Notes under the pieces: model-generated
Database searches by the model: none
The model's input: the letters and a program-made list of their open reading frames with translations, nothing else
What the model was told of the DNA's origin: nothing
Shown: piece by piece, positions 8,120-16,421 of the stretch
Numbering within the stretch: position 1 is the stretch's first letter
Layout of the letters: the number at the start of each line of letters is the position of its first letter
Translations under genes and position numbers: made by a program
NCBI GenBank assembly: GCA_964398355.1
Contig: CAYNMM010000068.1
Location: forward strand, 1 to 27,711
Reading direction: 5' to 3'
DNA: 27,711 bases
Source of the DNA: WFZT01 sp964398355
Lineage (GTDB): Bacteria; Hydrothermota; Hydrothermia; B15-G9; WFZT01

Positions 8120-8975
8120 AATTGCGGTTGTTAGTGGAAAAGGTGGTACCGGTAAGACTTCTGTAACAGCAGCTTTTGCTACGCTGATTAAATCTAAAGT
8201 CCTCGCTGATTGTGATGTAGATGCTCCTGATTTACATTTGATCCTGAAGCCTGAAATAAAGCAGTCAAGTGAATTCTATGGAATGAGACGTGCTTATATC
8301 AGGCTTGACGATTGCACGTGGTGTGGAATTTGCCGTGAATACTGCCGATTTGACGCTATTAGTGAAGATTATGTCGTTGATCCTGTTGCATGCGATGGAT
8401 GTGAATTATGCTATCACCTCTGTCCAGAAAAAGCAATTGATTTGAAGCCAACACTTGCAGGTCACTGGTACGTTGCAGAATCGAGATTTGGCACGTTCGT
8501 TTATGGCATGCTTGAAATTGGGGAAGAAAACTCCGGAAAACTTGTGACTGTGATTAGAAAACAGGGACTATTCCTCGCACAAAAGGAGAATGCAGATTTT
8601 CTTCTTGTGGATGGCCCACCGGGAACCGGTTGCCCGGTAAATTCTACTTTATCTGGACTTAAATACGCATTTGTAGTCGCTGAACCTACACAATCCGGTC
8701 TGCATGATCTCGGTAGAATTGTTGACCTTATGGAGCATTTTAAAGTTTATCCACTTGTCGTAGTGAACAAGTTTGATCTCAACGAAGAGATGTCTGATAG
8801 GATTGAGAAATATGTTGAGGAAAGAGGCGGGACTGTCCTTGGGAGAATACCTTTTGATCCAGCTGTGACTGAATCTATGACTCAGGGCCTCAGTGTAATA
8901 GAATATGGAGATTCGCCAGCCTCTCAGGCCATAAAAACGGTATGGGAAAAGTTTTTGTCCGGAGTGAATCTATAA
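8112..8975 (+). CDS. MinD/Mrp-family P-loop ATPase with inserted two-[4Fe-4S] ferredoxin domain (second copy)
   Basis: The same architecture as its neighbour: Walker A Gly9-Lys-Gly-Gly-Thr-Gly-Lys-Thr16, ferredoxin cysteines 68, 71, 74, 78 and 94, 97, 100, 104, then Leu-Leu-Val-Asp-Gly-Pro-Pro-Gly-Thr. I chose the ATG at 8112 (287 aa) because AAAGGAGGG ends six bases before it; an upstream GTG at 8106 would sit inside that site. The two copies are clearly diverged, so they probably have distinct roles in a heterodimer rather than being a recent duplication. It is the last gene of the operon; the structured non-coding region follows. Confidence 0.9.
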   Translation: MLEIAVVSGKGGTGKTSVTAAFATLIKSKVLADCDVDAPDLHLILKPEIKQSSEFYGMRRAYIRLDDCTWCGICREYCRFDAISEDYVVDPVACDGCELCYHLCPEKAIDLKPTLAGHWYVAESRFGTFVYGMLEIGEENSGKLVTVIRKQGLFLAQKENADFLLVDGPPGTGCPVNSTLSGLKYAFVVAEPTQSGLHDLGRIVDLMEHFKVYPLVVVNKFDLNEEMSDRIEKYVEERGGTVLGRIPFDPAVTESMTQGLSVIEYGDSPASQAIKTVWEKFLSGVNL

Positions 8976-8976
8976 A

Positions 8977-9032
8977 AACTTTGAGTGGTTAAATTTATAA
9001 GGTCCTCTTTTTGATTCCAACTTTGAGTGGTT
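8977..9032. repeat. 14-bp direct repeat pair
   Basis: AACTTTGAGTGGTT occurs exactly at 8977-8990 and 9019-9032 (period 42). Each copy is followed within a few bases by TTTATAA. It lies just after the last ATPase stop codon. The function is unknown: a tandem binding site and a short duplication are both possible. Confidence 0.7.
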
Positions 9033-9119
9033 TTTATAATTTTACTCTGGATGTAATGAAAATGCAGGTGGCGAAAAGTCTCTAAATCTTTTATCTGAAA
9101 ATTATTTGACGAGACAGGT

Positions 9120-9196
9120 GATTTCTGGCAAATAAAGAAATTTTTCCGAATACTTTCCGTTGAAAAGTGATGGTGTTCAAATATTTTCCAGAAATC
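9120..9196. repeat. Long-stem hairpin in the intergenic region
   Basis: GATTTCTGG (9120-9128) pairs with CCAGAAATC (9188-9196). The stem continues past a single mismatch with AAATA (9130-9134) and TATTT (9182-9186), giving 14 of 15 pairs. The loop holds a smaller ACTTT/AAAGT hairpin. A T-rich tract follows on the plus strand. It may end transcripts of the upstream operon or be part of a non-coding RNA; neither is shown. Confidence 0.5.
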
Positions 9197-9246
9197 GCTC
9201 CCCCTTTCACTTTTTGATAAAAATCCCTTTATTTTCCCCTTCTACC

Positions 9247-9459
9247 TGTGAGAGGATCCACCTGCAGCATTCCCTCCCAGGAAGTGGAAAAGAGTACAGC
9301 CAACCTCCCTTCCTGCTCACGGGAGATGATAAAAGGGAGAGTAAGAATTTGTCTCCTTCTCAGTCTCCTCCACAAAGCTTTGTGGCGGGAGAAGGTTTGA
9401 AAAGAATTTCCCCCATAGTGCTGACGCACTATGGCGGGAGATTGATGGATCCTCTCCCA
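9247..9459. repeat. Terminal-inverted-repeat element enclosing two hairpins of shared architecture (MITE/REP-like or ncRNA)
   Basis: The ends are TGTGAGAGGATCCA (9247-9260) and TGGATCCTCTCCCA (9446-9459), complementary at 13 of 14 positions. Inside are two hairpins. The first (9364-9392) is built on the palindrome CCACAAAGCTTTGTGG at 9370-9385. The second (9405-9443) has the stem CCATAGTGC/GCACTATGG with loop TGAC. In both, the 3' arm reads TGG, a bulged C, then GGGAGA pairing with the 5' flank. The stem sequences differ by three compensated base pairs. A third CGGGAGA sits at 9320-9326 with a weaker partner, CTCCC at 9305-9309. I see no transposase and no other copy in the window. The plus-strand open frame here is best read as non-coding. 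Confidence 0.6.
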
Positions 9460-9546
9460 CATCACTATTGCACTTCGGTAGGGAAATTAAAAAATTACGT
9501 TCCACCTTCCCCAAAAGCATTCTTTTGAATAGCCTCCATTAAAAAG

Positions 9547-9575
9547 TTGACATATAAAGGGGAGATACATATAAT
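9547..9575 (+). promoter_or_regulatory. Perfect-consensus promoter for the acyl-CoA mutase gene
   Basis: TTGACA (9547-9552), exactly 17 bases, then TATAAT (9570-9575). Transcription would begin near 9582, giving a leader of about 19 nt that carries the SD tract AAAAAAGGGGG (9582-9592) ahead of the ATG at 9601. It rules out a riboswitch in this leader. Confidence 0.8.
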
Positions 9576-9600
9576 TCATGCAAAAAAGGGGGTCTTTGAA

Positions 9601-11274
9601 ATGTATGAAAAATTAAAGAAGAGTCTTGATGAGTGGTATGAGAGGCGTAAGGCTAAATCAAGGGACATTAAAGAAAAGTATCAAACTATTTCCGGCTTGC
9701 CAATAAAAGATTTATACACCCCCCTTGACATAAAGGATTTTGATTATCAGGAAAAACTTGGATTTCCGGGGGAATATCCCTACACGAGGGGTCCTTATTA
9801 CAACATGTATCGTGGCCGTGTTTGGACTATGCGGCAATTTGCGGGATTCGGCCGTGCAGAGGACACAAATAAGCGTTTTAAATATCTTCTTGAACATGGG
9901 GAGACGGGCCTTTCCACAGCCTTTGACTTTCCAACACTTTATGGGCGTGATTCAGATGACCCCCTTTCAGAAGGTGAAGTGGGAAGAGTGGGAGTGGCGG
10001 TTGATACACTCGCTGACTTTGAAATCCTATTCGATGGAATTCCACTTGATAAGGTTTCGACTTCTTTCACAATTAATCCAACGGCAGCAATAATTCTTGC
10101 AATGTATATTGTGGTCGGTGAAAAGCAGGGGGTACCATCAGAGAAATTAAGGGGTACGATTCAAAATGACATGTTTAAAGAGTATCACGCACAGAATGAA
10201 TGGATTTTTCCACCTGAACCATCGTTAAGAATCATTACGGATATATTTGCATTTGCAAAGGATCACGTTCCCAAGTTTAATACCATATCAATCTCTGGAT
10301 ACCACATCAGGGAAGCGGGTTCAACGGCTGTTCAAGAGCTTGCTTTTACACTTGCCGATGGTTTTGCCTATGTGGAGGCTGGTATTAGAGCCGGACTCAA
10401 TGTGGATGACTTTGCTCCGCGACTGTCCTTTTTCTTTAATTCTCACATGGACTTTTTCGAGGAGATTGCAAAGTTTCGTGCAGCAAGGCGGATCTGGGCA
10501 AAAGAGATGAAAAACAGATACCATGCAAAGAAGCCAGAAAGCTGGAGATTGAGATTCCATACACAAACTGCTGGCTGCTCGCTTACTCTTCAACAACCGG
10601 AAAACAATATTGTTAGAACCGCGTTTGAAGCGCTTGCTGCCGTTTTAGGTGGTACTCAGTCATTACACACAAATTCGTTTGACGAGGCAGTACAACTTCC
10701 ATCTGAGAAGGCTGTTAAAATAGCCCTGAGAACCCAGCAAATAATTGCCGAGGAAACAGGTGTCATCAATACTATTGATCCACTCGCAGGTTCATATTTT
10801 GTTGAGGCACTGACAGATAAGATGGAAGAAGAAGCCTATAAATACTTTGATAAAATCCTGGAAATGGGGAACGGCTCCTTTCTCGACGGTGTGCTCGAAG
10901 GTATAAAAATTGGATTCTTCAGGAAGGAAATATCTGACGCTGCTTATGACTATCAGAGACGAGTTGAGGCCGGTGAGTATGCTGTTGTTGGAATTAATAA
11001 ATATGCTGATCCCGATGAAAAGATAGAGATCCCGAGATTTTACATCGACCCTGACGTTGAACCAGAGCAGATTGCGTTTCTTAAAAAGATCAAGTCAGAA
11101 AGGGATAACCTGGCTGTTCAAAATGCACTGAAGCGCCTCGAAGACGCTGCAAAGAATAATAAAAACCTTATGCCTTTCATAATTGATGCTGTCCGAGTTT
11201 ATGCCACTGAGGGAGAAATTGTAAACACGCTCAAAAAAGTATTTGGAGCGTATAAAGAGCTTGTTATGATCTGA
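9601..11274 (+). CDS. icmA: B12-dependent acyl-CoA mutase large subunit, isobutyryl-CoA mutase-like
   Basis: The 557-residue protein is the substrate-binding TIM-barrel subunit of the methylmalonyl-CoA mutase family. Family marks include Thr-Arg-Gly-Pro-Tyr (62-66), Ser-Gly-Tyr-His235 and Thr-Ala-Gly-Cys-Ser-Leu. It has no C-terminal B12-binding domain (no DxHxxG), so it needs a separate small subunit, which is not in the window. The two residues known to separate substrates are Phe80 (in Arg-Gln-Phe-Ala-Gly-Phe) and Gln198 (in His-Ala-Gln-Asn-Glu-Trp). These are the isobutyryl-CoA mutase residues; methylmalonyl-CoA mutases carry Tyr and Arg. The likely reaction is isobutyryl-CoA/n-butyryl-CoA interconversion or a close relative. 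The 9601 start follows the SD tract; an upstream TTG at 9547 is the -35 box. Automatic pipelines would probably call it methylmalonyl-CoA mutase. Confidence 0.8.
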   Translation: MYEKLKKSLDEWYERRKAKSRDIKEKYQTISGLPIKDLYTPLDIKDFDYQEKLGFPGEYPYTRGPYYNMYRGRVWTMRQFAGFGRAEDTNKRFKYLLEHGETGLSTAFDFPTLYGRDSDDPLSEGEVGRVGVAVDTLADFEILFDGIPLDKVSTSFTINPTAAIILAMYIVVGEKQGVPSEKLRGTIQNDMFKEYHAQNEWIFPPEPSLRIITDIFAFAKDHVPKFNTISISGYHIREAGSTAVQELAFTLADGFAYVEAGIRAGLNVDDFAPRLSFFFNSHMDFFEEIAKFRAARRIWAKEMKNRYHAKKPESWRLRFHTQTAGCSLTLQQPENNIVRTAFEALAAVLGGTQSLHTNSFDEAVQLPSEKAVKIALRTQQIIAEETGVINTIDPLAGSYFVEALTDKMEEEAYKYFDKILEMGNGSFLDGVLEGIKIGFFRKEISDAAYDYQRRVEAGEYAVVGINKYADPDEKIEIPRFYIDPDVEPEQIAFLKKIKSERDNLAVQNALKRLEDAAKNNKNLMPFIIDAVRVYATEGEIVNTLKKVFGAYKELVMI

Positions 11275-11574
11275 ATGGCTCACCTAATAATTGAGGAAAA
11301 ATTCAACCTCGTATATCATTCTCTCAAAAATAAAGAAAATTGTTTTTTTGCAGAAGATGAAATTCTTGTAATAGTTCCCCTTGAAGATATTAATATTCCA
11401 CTAACAGTTAGACCTCATAGAAAAGGCAGTACAATTGTGCGTGTGGATAACTTTCCGATGTTTATCGATGAGTTGATCATTGAAAGAGCTTTGAGAGATT
11501 TTGCGGACCAGCTGGATTTCAGGATTAGATTTGAAAACTTCAGTAAAAAGAGCTTACTGGAAGGGTCCTCCTGA
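11275..11574 (+). CDS. Unknown 99-residue protein coupled to the acyl-CoA mutase
   Basis: The ATG directly follows the TGA of the mutase gene, with no gap and no strong SD of its own, so translation is probably coupled. I do not recognise the protein. It is soluble, with alternating strands in the first half (Ile-Leu-Val-Ile-Val-Pro-Leu near 31-37) and a charged helical C-terminal half. It is too short for the usual mutase small subunit and lacks the DxHxxG cobalamin motif. A role in mutase assembly or regulation is inference from position only. It ends three bases before the convergent peptidase gene. Confidence 0.65.
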   Translation: MAHLIIEEKFNLVYHSLKNKENCFFAEDEILVIVPLEDINIPLTVRPHRKGSTIVRVDNFPMFIDELIIERALRDFADQLDFRIRFENFSKKSLLEGSS

Positions 11575-11577
11575 TTT

Positions 11578-14500
11578 TTATCGTAGGAGTAGGATTCTTC
11601 TAATAGTTCTATAAGAATTGGGGGAATTTTTCTCCACGACGAAGTACAGTCCAGATGGTAATCCGTGAAGATTTAGGATGTTTTGGACAGATCTCCTCAC
11701 GGCCTTTCCTGATATATCGAAGAGAAAATATTTTCCTGGACTTCCTAATTTTAAGATGTTCCCTTTTATAACAATTGATTCTGTAATTTGTTGATTTTTC
11801 TTCTCTCGAACGGAAGTTGGCACAGAATTTCTGCCAAGTTCTACATTATCAATATACCAACCTTCCAGCTGCACGTCGTTATCTTCGCTGTAGAAAGTAA
11901 ATCTTATCCTGATAGTATCGCCAGGATGTAGATTGTCAAGTTTGTAAGAATAATTTTCCCATCCTGAAGAAGGTCCTGAGAATGTAGCAATATGGAAGGT
12001 GGAATCACGGTATAGCATCTCCACAATGCAAAAGTCCCATCCAGGCTGTGTTTCGTAGTAGGTTTCAAAGCTCAAGGTGGGACTGTCAGAAATGATGAGA
12101 TCAGGACTTTGAATGGATGCTGTAAAATTCGGTTGATAACGATGATTTGCATCATTCCCCACATATATACTGTAACTTCCATCACTTGCCCTATAGTTTG
12201 TTACATGCCAGTGATCATTTTGTACGATCCAACCTTCAATAGAATTCTCGAAGGAGAATCTATACCCCGAGTAGCCGATTGAAATGTAAATCGTATCATT
12301 ACCAGTCTCTATCCTCGCGAAGTACAGAGTGTCTCCCGAGAAAGATGTAGTAAAAGGGATCTGGATAGCGATGGAATCACCACTGTCAAGATTTGTAATG
12401 TTAAATGTGGTATCCCGTAAGATTAATCTGTTGTCAAGCGATTGGATGGGAAGATGATAATCGTTAATTTTGACAGGTAAAGTGTTTTTTAGAATCAGAT
12501 GTAAAACACCAGATTCTCCTGCTCTTACGTTTGAATATTGATAATTAACAAGTTTTAGGCGTGTTTTAAATATGACAACGCTCATTGTGTAAGTTGTATC
12601 GCCTGTGAGTATTATCTCTGACTGAGTATCAGCAGTGACGGGATATACGGTGATTGGAATGTTAATTATAGCTGAATCCCCGGGAGAGATAACGGGGATT
12701 ACAATTTCACTGACAGTGGTAGCAACTGGATTAATGGTATTTACACTGAGAGTCTCAGGAATAGTGGTAGAATCTCCCGTGTTTTTGAAAATCATAAAAA
12801 GTGTATCTACCGAGCTGTCTGCAAAGTAGATGTTAAAATTTTTATTTCCGTATGATGAAAGTATTGGAAATCTGGATGGCGAGTAAACCTGATAATGAAA
12901 TTCATCGTAATAGTATCCCGGTTTATATACGGTCAGCAATACAGAATCGTAAGATGGTATGTTGAAATTGAGATTCAGAAACCCATCAACGCCAGTTTCT
13001 TCAGTAACTATTAAGCTATCATCCTGCAGGAGAGTGACTTTTGCACCCCTTACCGGGTTGTCATGAATATCGGTGATTCTTATACGGAGTGAATTTAATC
13101 CGTAATGAATGTCACCACTAAGGTTGGTGTGAAGGGACTCAGGTGTGTGAGTAAACACAGACATTTCCGGATCACCAAGGTAGGTCAACACATATTCACT
13201 CCATCTGTAATCATTTTCTTCAGTTGAGAGTGGTGCAAATTCTGCTTTTGTAAGGGCAAGAGCCACTCCTGTGACCGGAGATGTGTGGTAAAGATTTTTG
13301 AAAAATTGAATATCAAATTGATCACTTGAACTGAAGCCGGGAAATCCGGGTATATACCACCCATACCTGCTGTTTCCGATATAGAATCCTCCACCATTTT
13401 GAGATTTGACGAAATGTTCGCCAATACAATCATAATCGATTGCACATGTCCAGCATCCGAGGGAATAAAAAATACCCGTGATGTATGGGGAATTTATAAG
13501 CTGGTCAAAGTCTTCGGGGTTGAGATAATCACCCCCTACCTGCATGAGGTACCATGCTCCATGTCCATCATGGTTTATTATGTTTGCCCCTCGGTTTATA
13601 TAGTAGAGAGCTGTTGCTCGTGTCAGGTTTCCATCCCTCTCATACAATCTCTGGATGGAAACATCCGGTGGTATCCAGGATGCCACCAGGTCCTTGTGAA
13701 TCCCTCCATCTGTTTGATCGTCAAGGTAACTTGCAATAAATAGCACGTTTGTAAAATAATTTGCCTGATGATACCTTTCATAATTAATGACTTTGGTTAC
13801 AAAATTTGTAACCTCTCCTGATGTTGACACCGGTGCGCGTCCAATAACTACATCTGGCAGGAGATCCACACTGTCTCCAACCTCTCCAAAAATATTATTG
13901 TTATTCGCATCCCAACTACCATCAAGATCACTGTAATAAAGATCAGCTGGTAAGGAATCATCTGATGGATTACCTGTCCCTGCATCCATTGCATAGGCAT
14001 ATCGTGCGGGAATTATATCTGTATCTCCCCCAAGCAGTACATATATGACCCCAGAATCCGCCATTGTCTTTATAAAATTTCTGATTTTTTCAGCATTATC
14101 TCGACCCCCAAAAGATGAATAGATATAAGAGGTTGTGTAAATCCCCGCAAGTATACCTTTTCTCCTTTTCCATTCAACAAGTGGTTGAAAATATGGAGCG
14201 AGGGTATTTGATGTTATGATAATGTACTTCTCAGCTGAGCCGAATTTAACCTTCAGATAATCCGGATTTATCAACAAATTCCTCAAAATTTTAAACTGAG
14301 TAGGTGTGACCAGCTGCTTTTCTCCAAAAGGTTTAATCTGGAATTGATAATTAAAACTCACAATCCCTTTTAGAGGTTGGTAACTGATAGGGTAAAGTAA
14401 AAGCTCCTGAACTTTTACACCCAGGATGTGCCTTTCCCCCAATATTCTATAGGGTCTTTGAGGGAAGATGGATGAGGAGTTATAAACAGTACTGTCCCTT

Positions 14501-14781
14501 GTAGTTGGTTTGAACATTTCCGGACGTGTGATGGGAACAGCCCTCTCTGCTGGTAAAATGTTATAGGTTCCCTGAAGAAATTTTGTTTTATACGTGACTT
14601 TCACTGAATCAGCTACGACAAATACAGTTTTTACGGGTAAGAGTGGTTTACCTGGGTCTCCGTGAAGGAAACACCCCTTCACACTCAATACCACTTCGGA
14701 GCCTTTTTGAATAGAAATCTTCGGTATTGAGAAATTCAATTGGTAGTGAAAGATTACACTGATTAGGAGAATTTTTATCAT
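11578..14781 (-). CDS. Secreted C25 (gingipain-like) cysteine peptidase with C-terminal sorting-like domain
   Basis: The 1067-residue protein starts with a hydrophobic signal-like segment (3-17) and a propeptide-like region to about 180. The C25 catalytic domain follows (about 185-545). It shows Gly-Gly-Asp-Thr-Asp (251-255), Asn-His-Asp-Gly-His407-Gly for the catalytic His, and Tyr-Ser-Leu-Gly-Cys443 as the likely nucleophile, with Cys446 close by. Beta-sandwich stretches follow, including a carboxypeptidase-regulatory-like segment near 560-620 and a jelly-roll-like region near 870-990. The last ~75 residues, with Gly-Leu-Pro-Ser-Gly-Leu-Tyr-Phe and a basic end, resemble type IX secretion C-terminal domains. 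The ATG overlaps the antiporter stop by 4 nt. Substrate is unknown, and secretion by a type IX-like route is inference. Confidence 0.85.
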   Translation of the reverse strand: MIKILLISVIFHYQLNFSIPKISIQKGSEVVLSVKGCFLHGDPGKPLLPVKTVFVVADSVKVTYKTKFLQGTYNILPAERAVPITRPEMFKPTTRDSTVYNSSSIFPQRPYRILGERHILGVKVQELLLYPISYQPLKGIVSFNYQFQIKPFGEKQLVTPTQFKILRNLLINPDYLKVKFGSAEKYIIITSNTLAPYFQPLVEWKRRKGILAGIYTTSYIYSSFGGRDNAEKIRNFIKTMADSGVIYVLLGGDTDIIPARYAYAMDAGTGNPSDDSLPADLYYSDLDGSWDANNNNIFGEVGDSVDLLPDVVIGRAPVSTSGEVTNFVTKVINYERYHQANYFTNVLFIASYLDDQTDGGIHKDLVASWIPPDVSIQRLYERDGNLTRATALYYINRGANIINHDGHGAWYLMQVGGDYLNPEDFDQLINSPYITGIFYSLGCWTCAIDYDCIGEHFVKSQNGGGFYIGNSRYGWYIPGFPGFSSSDQFDIQFFKNLYHTSPVTGVALALTKAEFAPLSTEENDYRWSEYVLTYLGDPEMSVFTHTPESLHTNLSGDIHYGLNSLRIRITDIHDNPVRGAKVTLLQDDSLIVTEETGVDGFLNLNFNIPSYDSVLLTVYKPGYYYDEFHYQVYSPSRFPILSSYGNKNFNIYFADSSVDTLFMIFKNTGDSTTIPETLSVNTINPVATTVSEIVIPVISPGDSAIINIPITVYPVTADTQSEIILTGDTTYTMSVVIFKTRLKLVNYQYSNVRAGESGVLHLILKNTLPVKINDYHLPIQSLDNRLILRDTTFNITNLDSGDSIAIQIPFTTSFSGDTLYFARIETGNDTIYISIGYSGYRFSFENSIEGWIVQNDHWHVTNYRASDGSYSIYVGNDANHRYQPNFTASIQSPDLIISDSPTLSFETYYETQPGWDFCIVEMLYRDSTFHIATFSGPSSGWENYSYKLDNLHPGDTIRIRFTFYSEDNDVQLEGWYIDNVELGRNSVPTSVREKKNQQITESIVIKGNILKLGSPGKYFLFDISGKAVRRSVQNILNLHGLPSGLYFVVEKNSPNSYRTIRRILLLR

Positions 14782-16415
14782 TTTATATACCTCAGGATAT
14801 CCTTTCTCATAAGCATCCCAACAACCTGATTATCTTCGCAAACAGGAAGTGAATCGACTTCCTGCTCTTTTATCACTCTATAAGCATCAATCAGAGTCAT
14901 TTCAGGCGACAAACAGGGTGAATTCAGCCTTACAAGGTCTTCAGCAACTATAAGATGCTCCATGGTTCTGTCCATAACGAACTCTTCAAGATCCCTTAAA
15001 TTTATAACACCAATGAGATTTTCTTTTTCATCAATAACAGGGAGTGTGTGACATTTTGATTTCTCAAATATGCTGATAATCTCCTTGATTTTCATGTGAG
15101 GTTTAATAATGTTAAAATTTCTTATTGTCAGGTCTTTTACTTTTAATTCCCCCAGTTTACGAGGCTTCCTTCTGATGCCAATCTGTTTTAGAAATTCAGA
15201 GAAGATTTCGTCAAAGTGGAGGTCGAGAATGGGTTTTGATTCCATCTCAACTATTCTTGAAAGCTTTATTTCACCAGCGGATAAAAGGCCCCTTTTAAGG
15301 AGAATGATGCCGCCAATTTCAAATACGATTGTAGAAGAGAGAATAAGATTCATCGCCTTAATGCCTGCAGGTCCTTTGGTTCCAATAATCAGGGCAAATC
15401 CTATCGCGAGTCCTGCCTGTGTTAATATTCCCATACCAATAGCCTGGGCCTCCCATTTCTCAGCACCTCCTCGTAAAGCACCTTTATATGCACCAAAATA
15501 TTGGCCAGCCCCTCTTGCTAATACGTAGAGCGCGACTCCAGGTAGCATTGGTATCAATAGGTTTAAGTGCATACTGGCACCTGAGATAAAGAAAAAAATG
15601 ATATATATGAGGTTATCAAACAGGTCGAGTTCCTTCAATAATTTCTTATGTTTTATTGATGCGTTTGATGCAATGAATCCTATAAAGAAAGCGCCAACAT
15701 AAGGGTTCAGATGGTAGGTTTCAAGGATTCCAATCGTGGCGAGTACTGTACCAAGGGCGAGGATGGTCATGTGTAGCTCACTTTCACTTTTCACCTCTAT
15801 ATAGGTAAGGAAGAATCCCACAACAATTCCGATCAGTGACGAAACAAAGTATTTTAGGGAGATTATATAGAAATGATATGCTATTCCTGAGCCTATATTT
15901 TCTTTAAAAACAATGGGTAAGAATGCACTGAACAGATATAAAACGAGTAGATCGTTAATTACGATAAGAAGAAGTAGGGCTGATGTGACGGGTCCCTCCG
16001 CATCCAGCTCATCTATAACAGCTATGGTAGAAGCCGGTGCAATTGTAACCCCTATAAGTCCAATGAATAGTGCTACCTTTATGTCTCTAAAAAGTGGAAA
16101 CACAAATACAGAGACGAGGATAAAAGTTAGAAAAAATTGGAATAAAAGTACATTTAAAACAATTTTAATTGAACCTCTGAGATGTTCTATCTTCAGCTTT
16201 GTTCCAACAAGGAAAAGAATGTAGGCAAGGGCAAAGGAATTAAAAGGTTTCAACACTTCGAGGAAATGTTCGTTAATTATACCGAGAACGTAGGGGCCAA
16301 AAAGTAAGCCACCTACGAGATAGCCGAGGACTTTAGGTAGCTTAAAGGCCTGAGCAATTCTGGCCAGAGGTATGGAGAATAACAGTATTAACCCGAGTTT
16401 AAAAATAATTTCCAC
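14778..16415 (-). CDS. CPA2-type cation/proton antiporter with C-terminal CBS pair
   Basis: Residues about 1-385 contain roughly 12 hydrophobic helices of the CPA2 (KefB/GerN-type) Na+ or K+/H+ exchanger fold. The start has Pro-Lys-Val-Leu-Gly-Tyr-Leu-Val-Gly-Gly-Leu (27-37), typical of family members. The final ~130 residues form two CBS motifs, which in other transporters bind adenine nucleotides and gate activity. The transported ion cannot be read from sequence. The start is a GTG at 16415 with no SD; a TATAAT lies only six bases upstream, suggesting a leaderless mRNA. It overlaps the C25 peptidase gene by ATGA, making a two-gene operon of functionally unlike proteins. Confidence 0.85.
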   Translation of the reverse strand: MEIIFKLGLILLFSIPLARIAQAFKLPKVLGYLVGGLLFGPYVLGIINEHFLEVLKPFNSFALAYILFLVGTKLKIEHLRGSIKIVLNVLLFQFFLTFILVSVFVFPLFRDIKVALFIGLIGVTIAPASTIAVIDELDAEGPVTSALLLLIVINDLLVLYLFSAFLPIVFKENIGSGIAYHFYIISLKYFVSSLIGIVVGFFLTYIEVKSESELHMTILALGTVLATIGILETYHLNPYVGAFFIGFIASNASIKHKKLLKELDLFDNLIYIIFFFISGASMHLNLLIPMLPGVALYVLARGAGQYFGAYKGALRGGAEKWEAQAIGMGILTQAGLAIGFALIIGTKGPAGIKAMNLILSSTIVFEIGGIILLKRGLLSAGEIKLSRIVEMESKPILDLHFDEIFSEFLKQIGIRRKPRKLGELKVKDLTIRNFNIIKPHMKIKEIISIFEKSKCHTLPVIDEKENLIGVINLRDLEEFVMDRTMEHLIVAEDLVRLNSPCLSPEMTLIDAYRVIKEQEVDSLPVCEDNQVVGMLMRKDILRYIK

Positions 16416-16421
16416 GGTTTT

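Noticed and set aside
2250..9276. Shared 10-mer GCATTCCCTC at 2250-2259 and 9267-9276
   Set aside because: A single 10-base match in a window of this size is expected by chance, and the flanks do not align.
9160..9528. 122-codon plus-strand open frame in the gap before the mutase
   Set aside because: It has a poor start, Ser/Pro-rich low-information translation, and runs through the hairpins and inverted repeats; best explained as a repeat element read in frame.
9547..9600. Upstream TTG start extending the acyl-CoA mutase
   Set aside because: The TTG is the first part of a perfect -35 box, and a strong SD precedes the ATG at 9601.
8976..9600. Cobalamin riboswitch controlling the B12-dependent mutase
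   Set aside because: I find no B12-box-like core, and the consensus promoter at 9547-9575 lies downstream of all the structure.
11572..11600. Possible terminator between the convergent 99-aa gene and C25 peptidase gene
   Set aside because: Only a weak TCCT/AGGA pairing is present; no stable stem with a T-tract.
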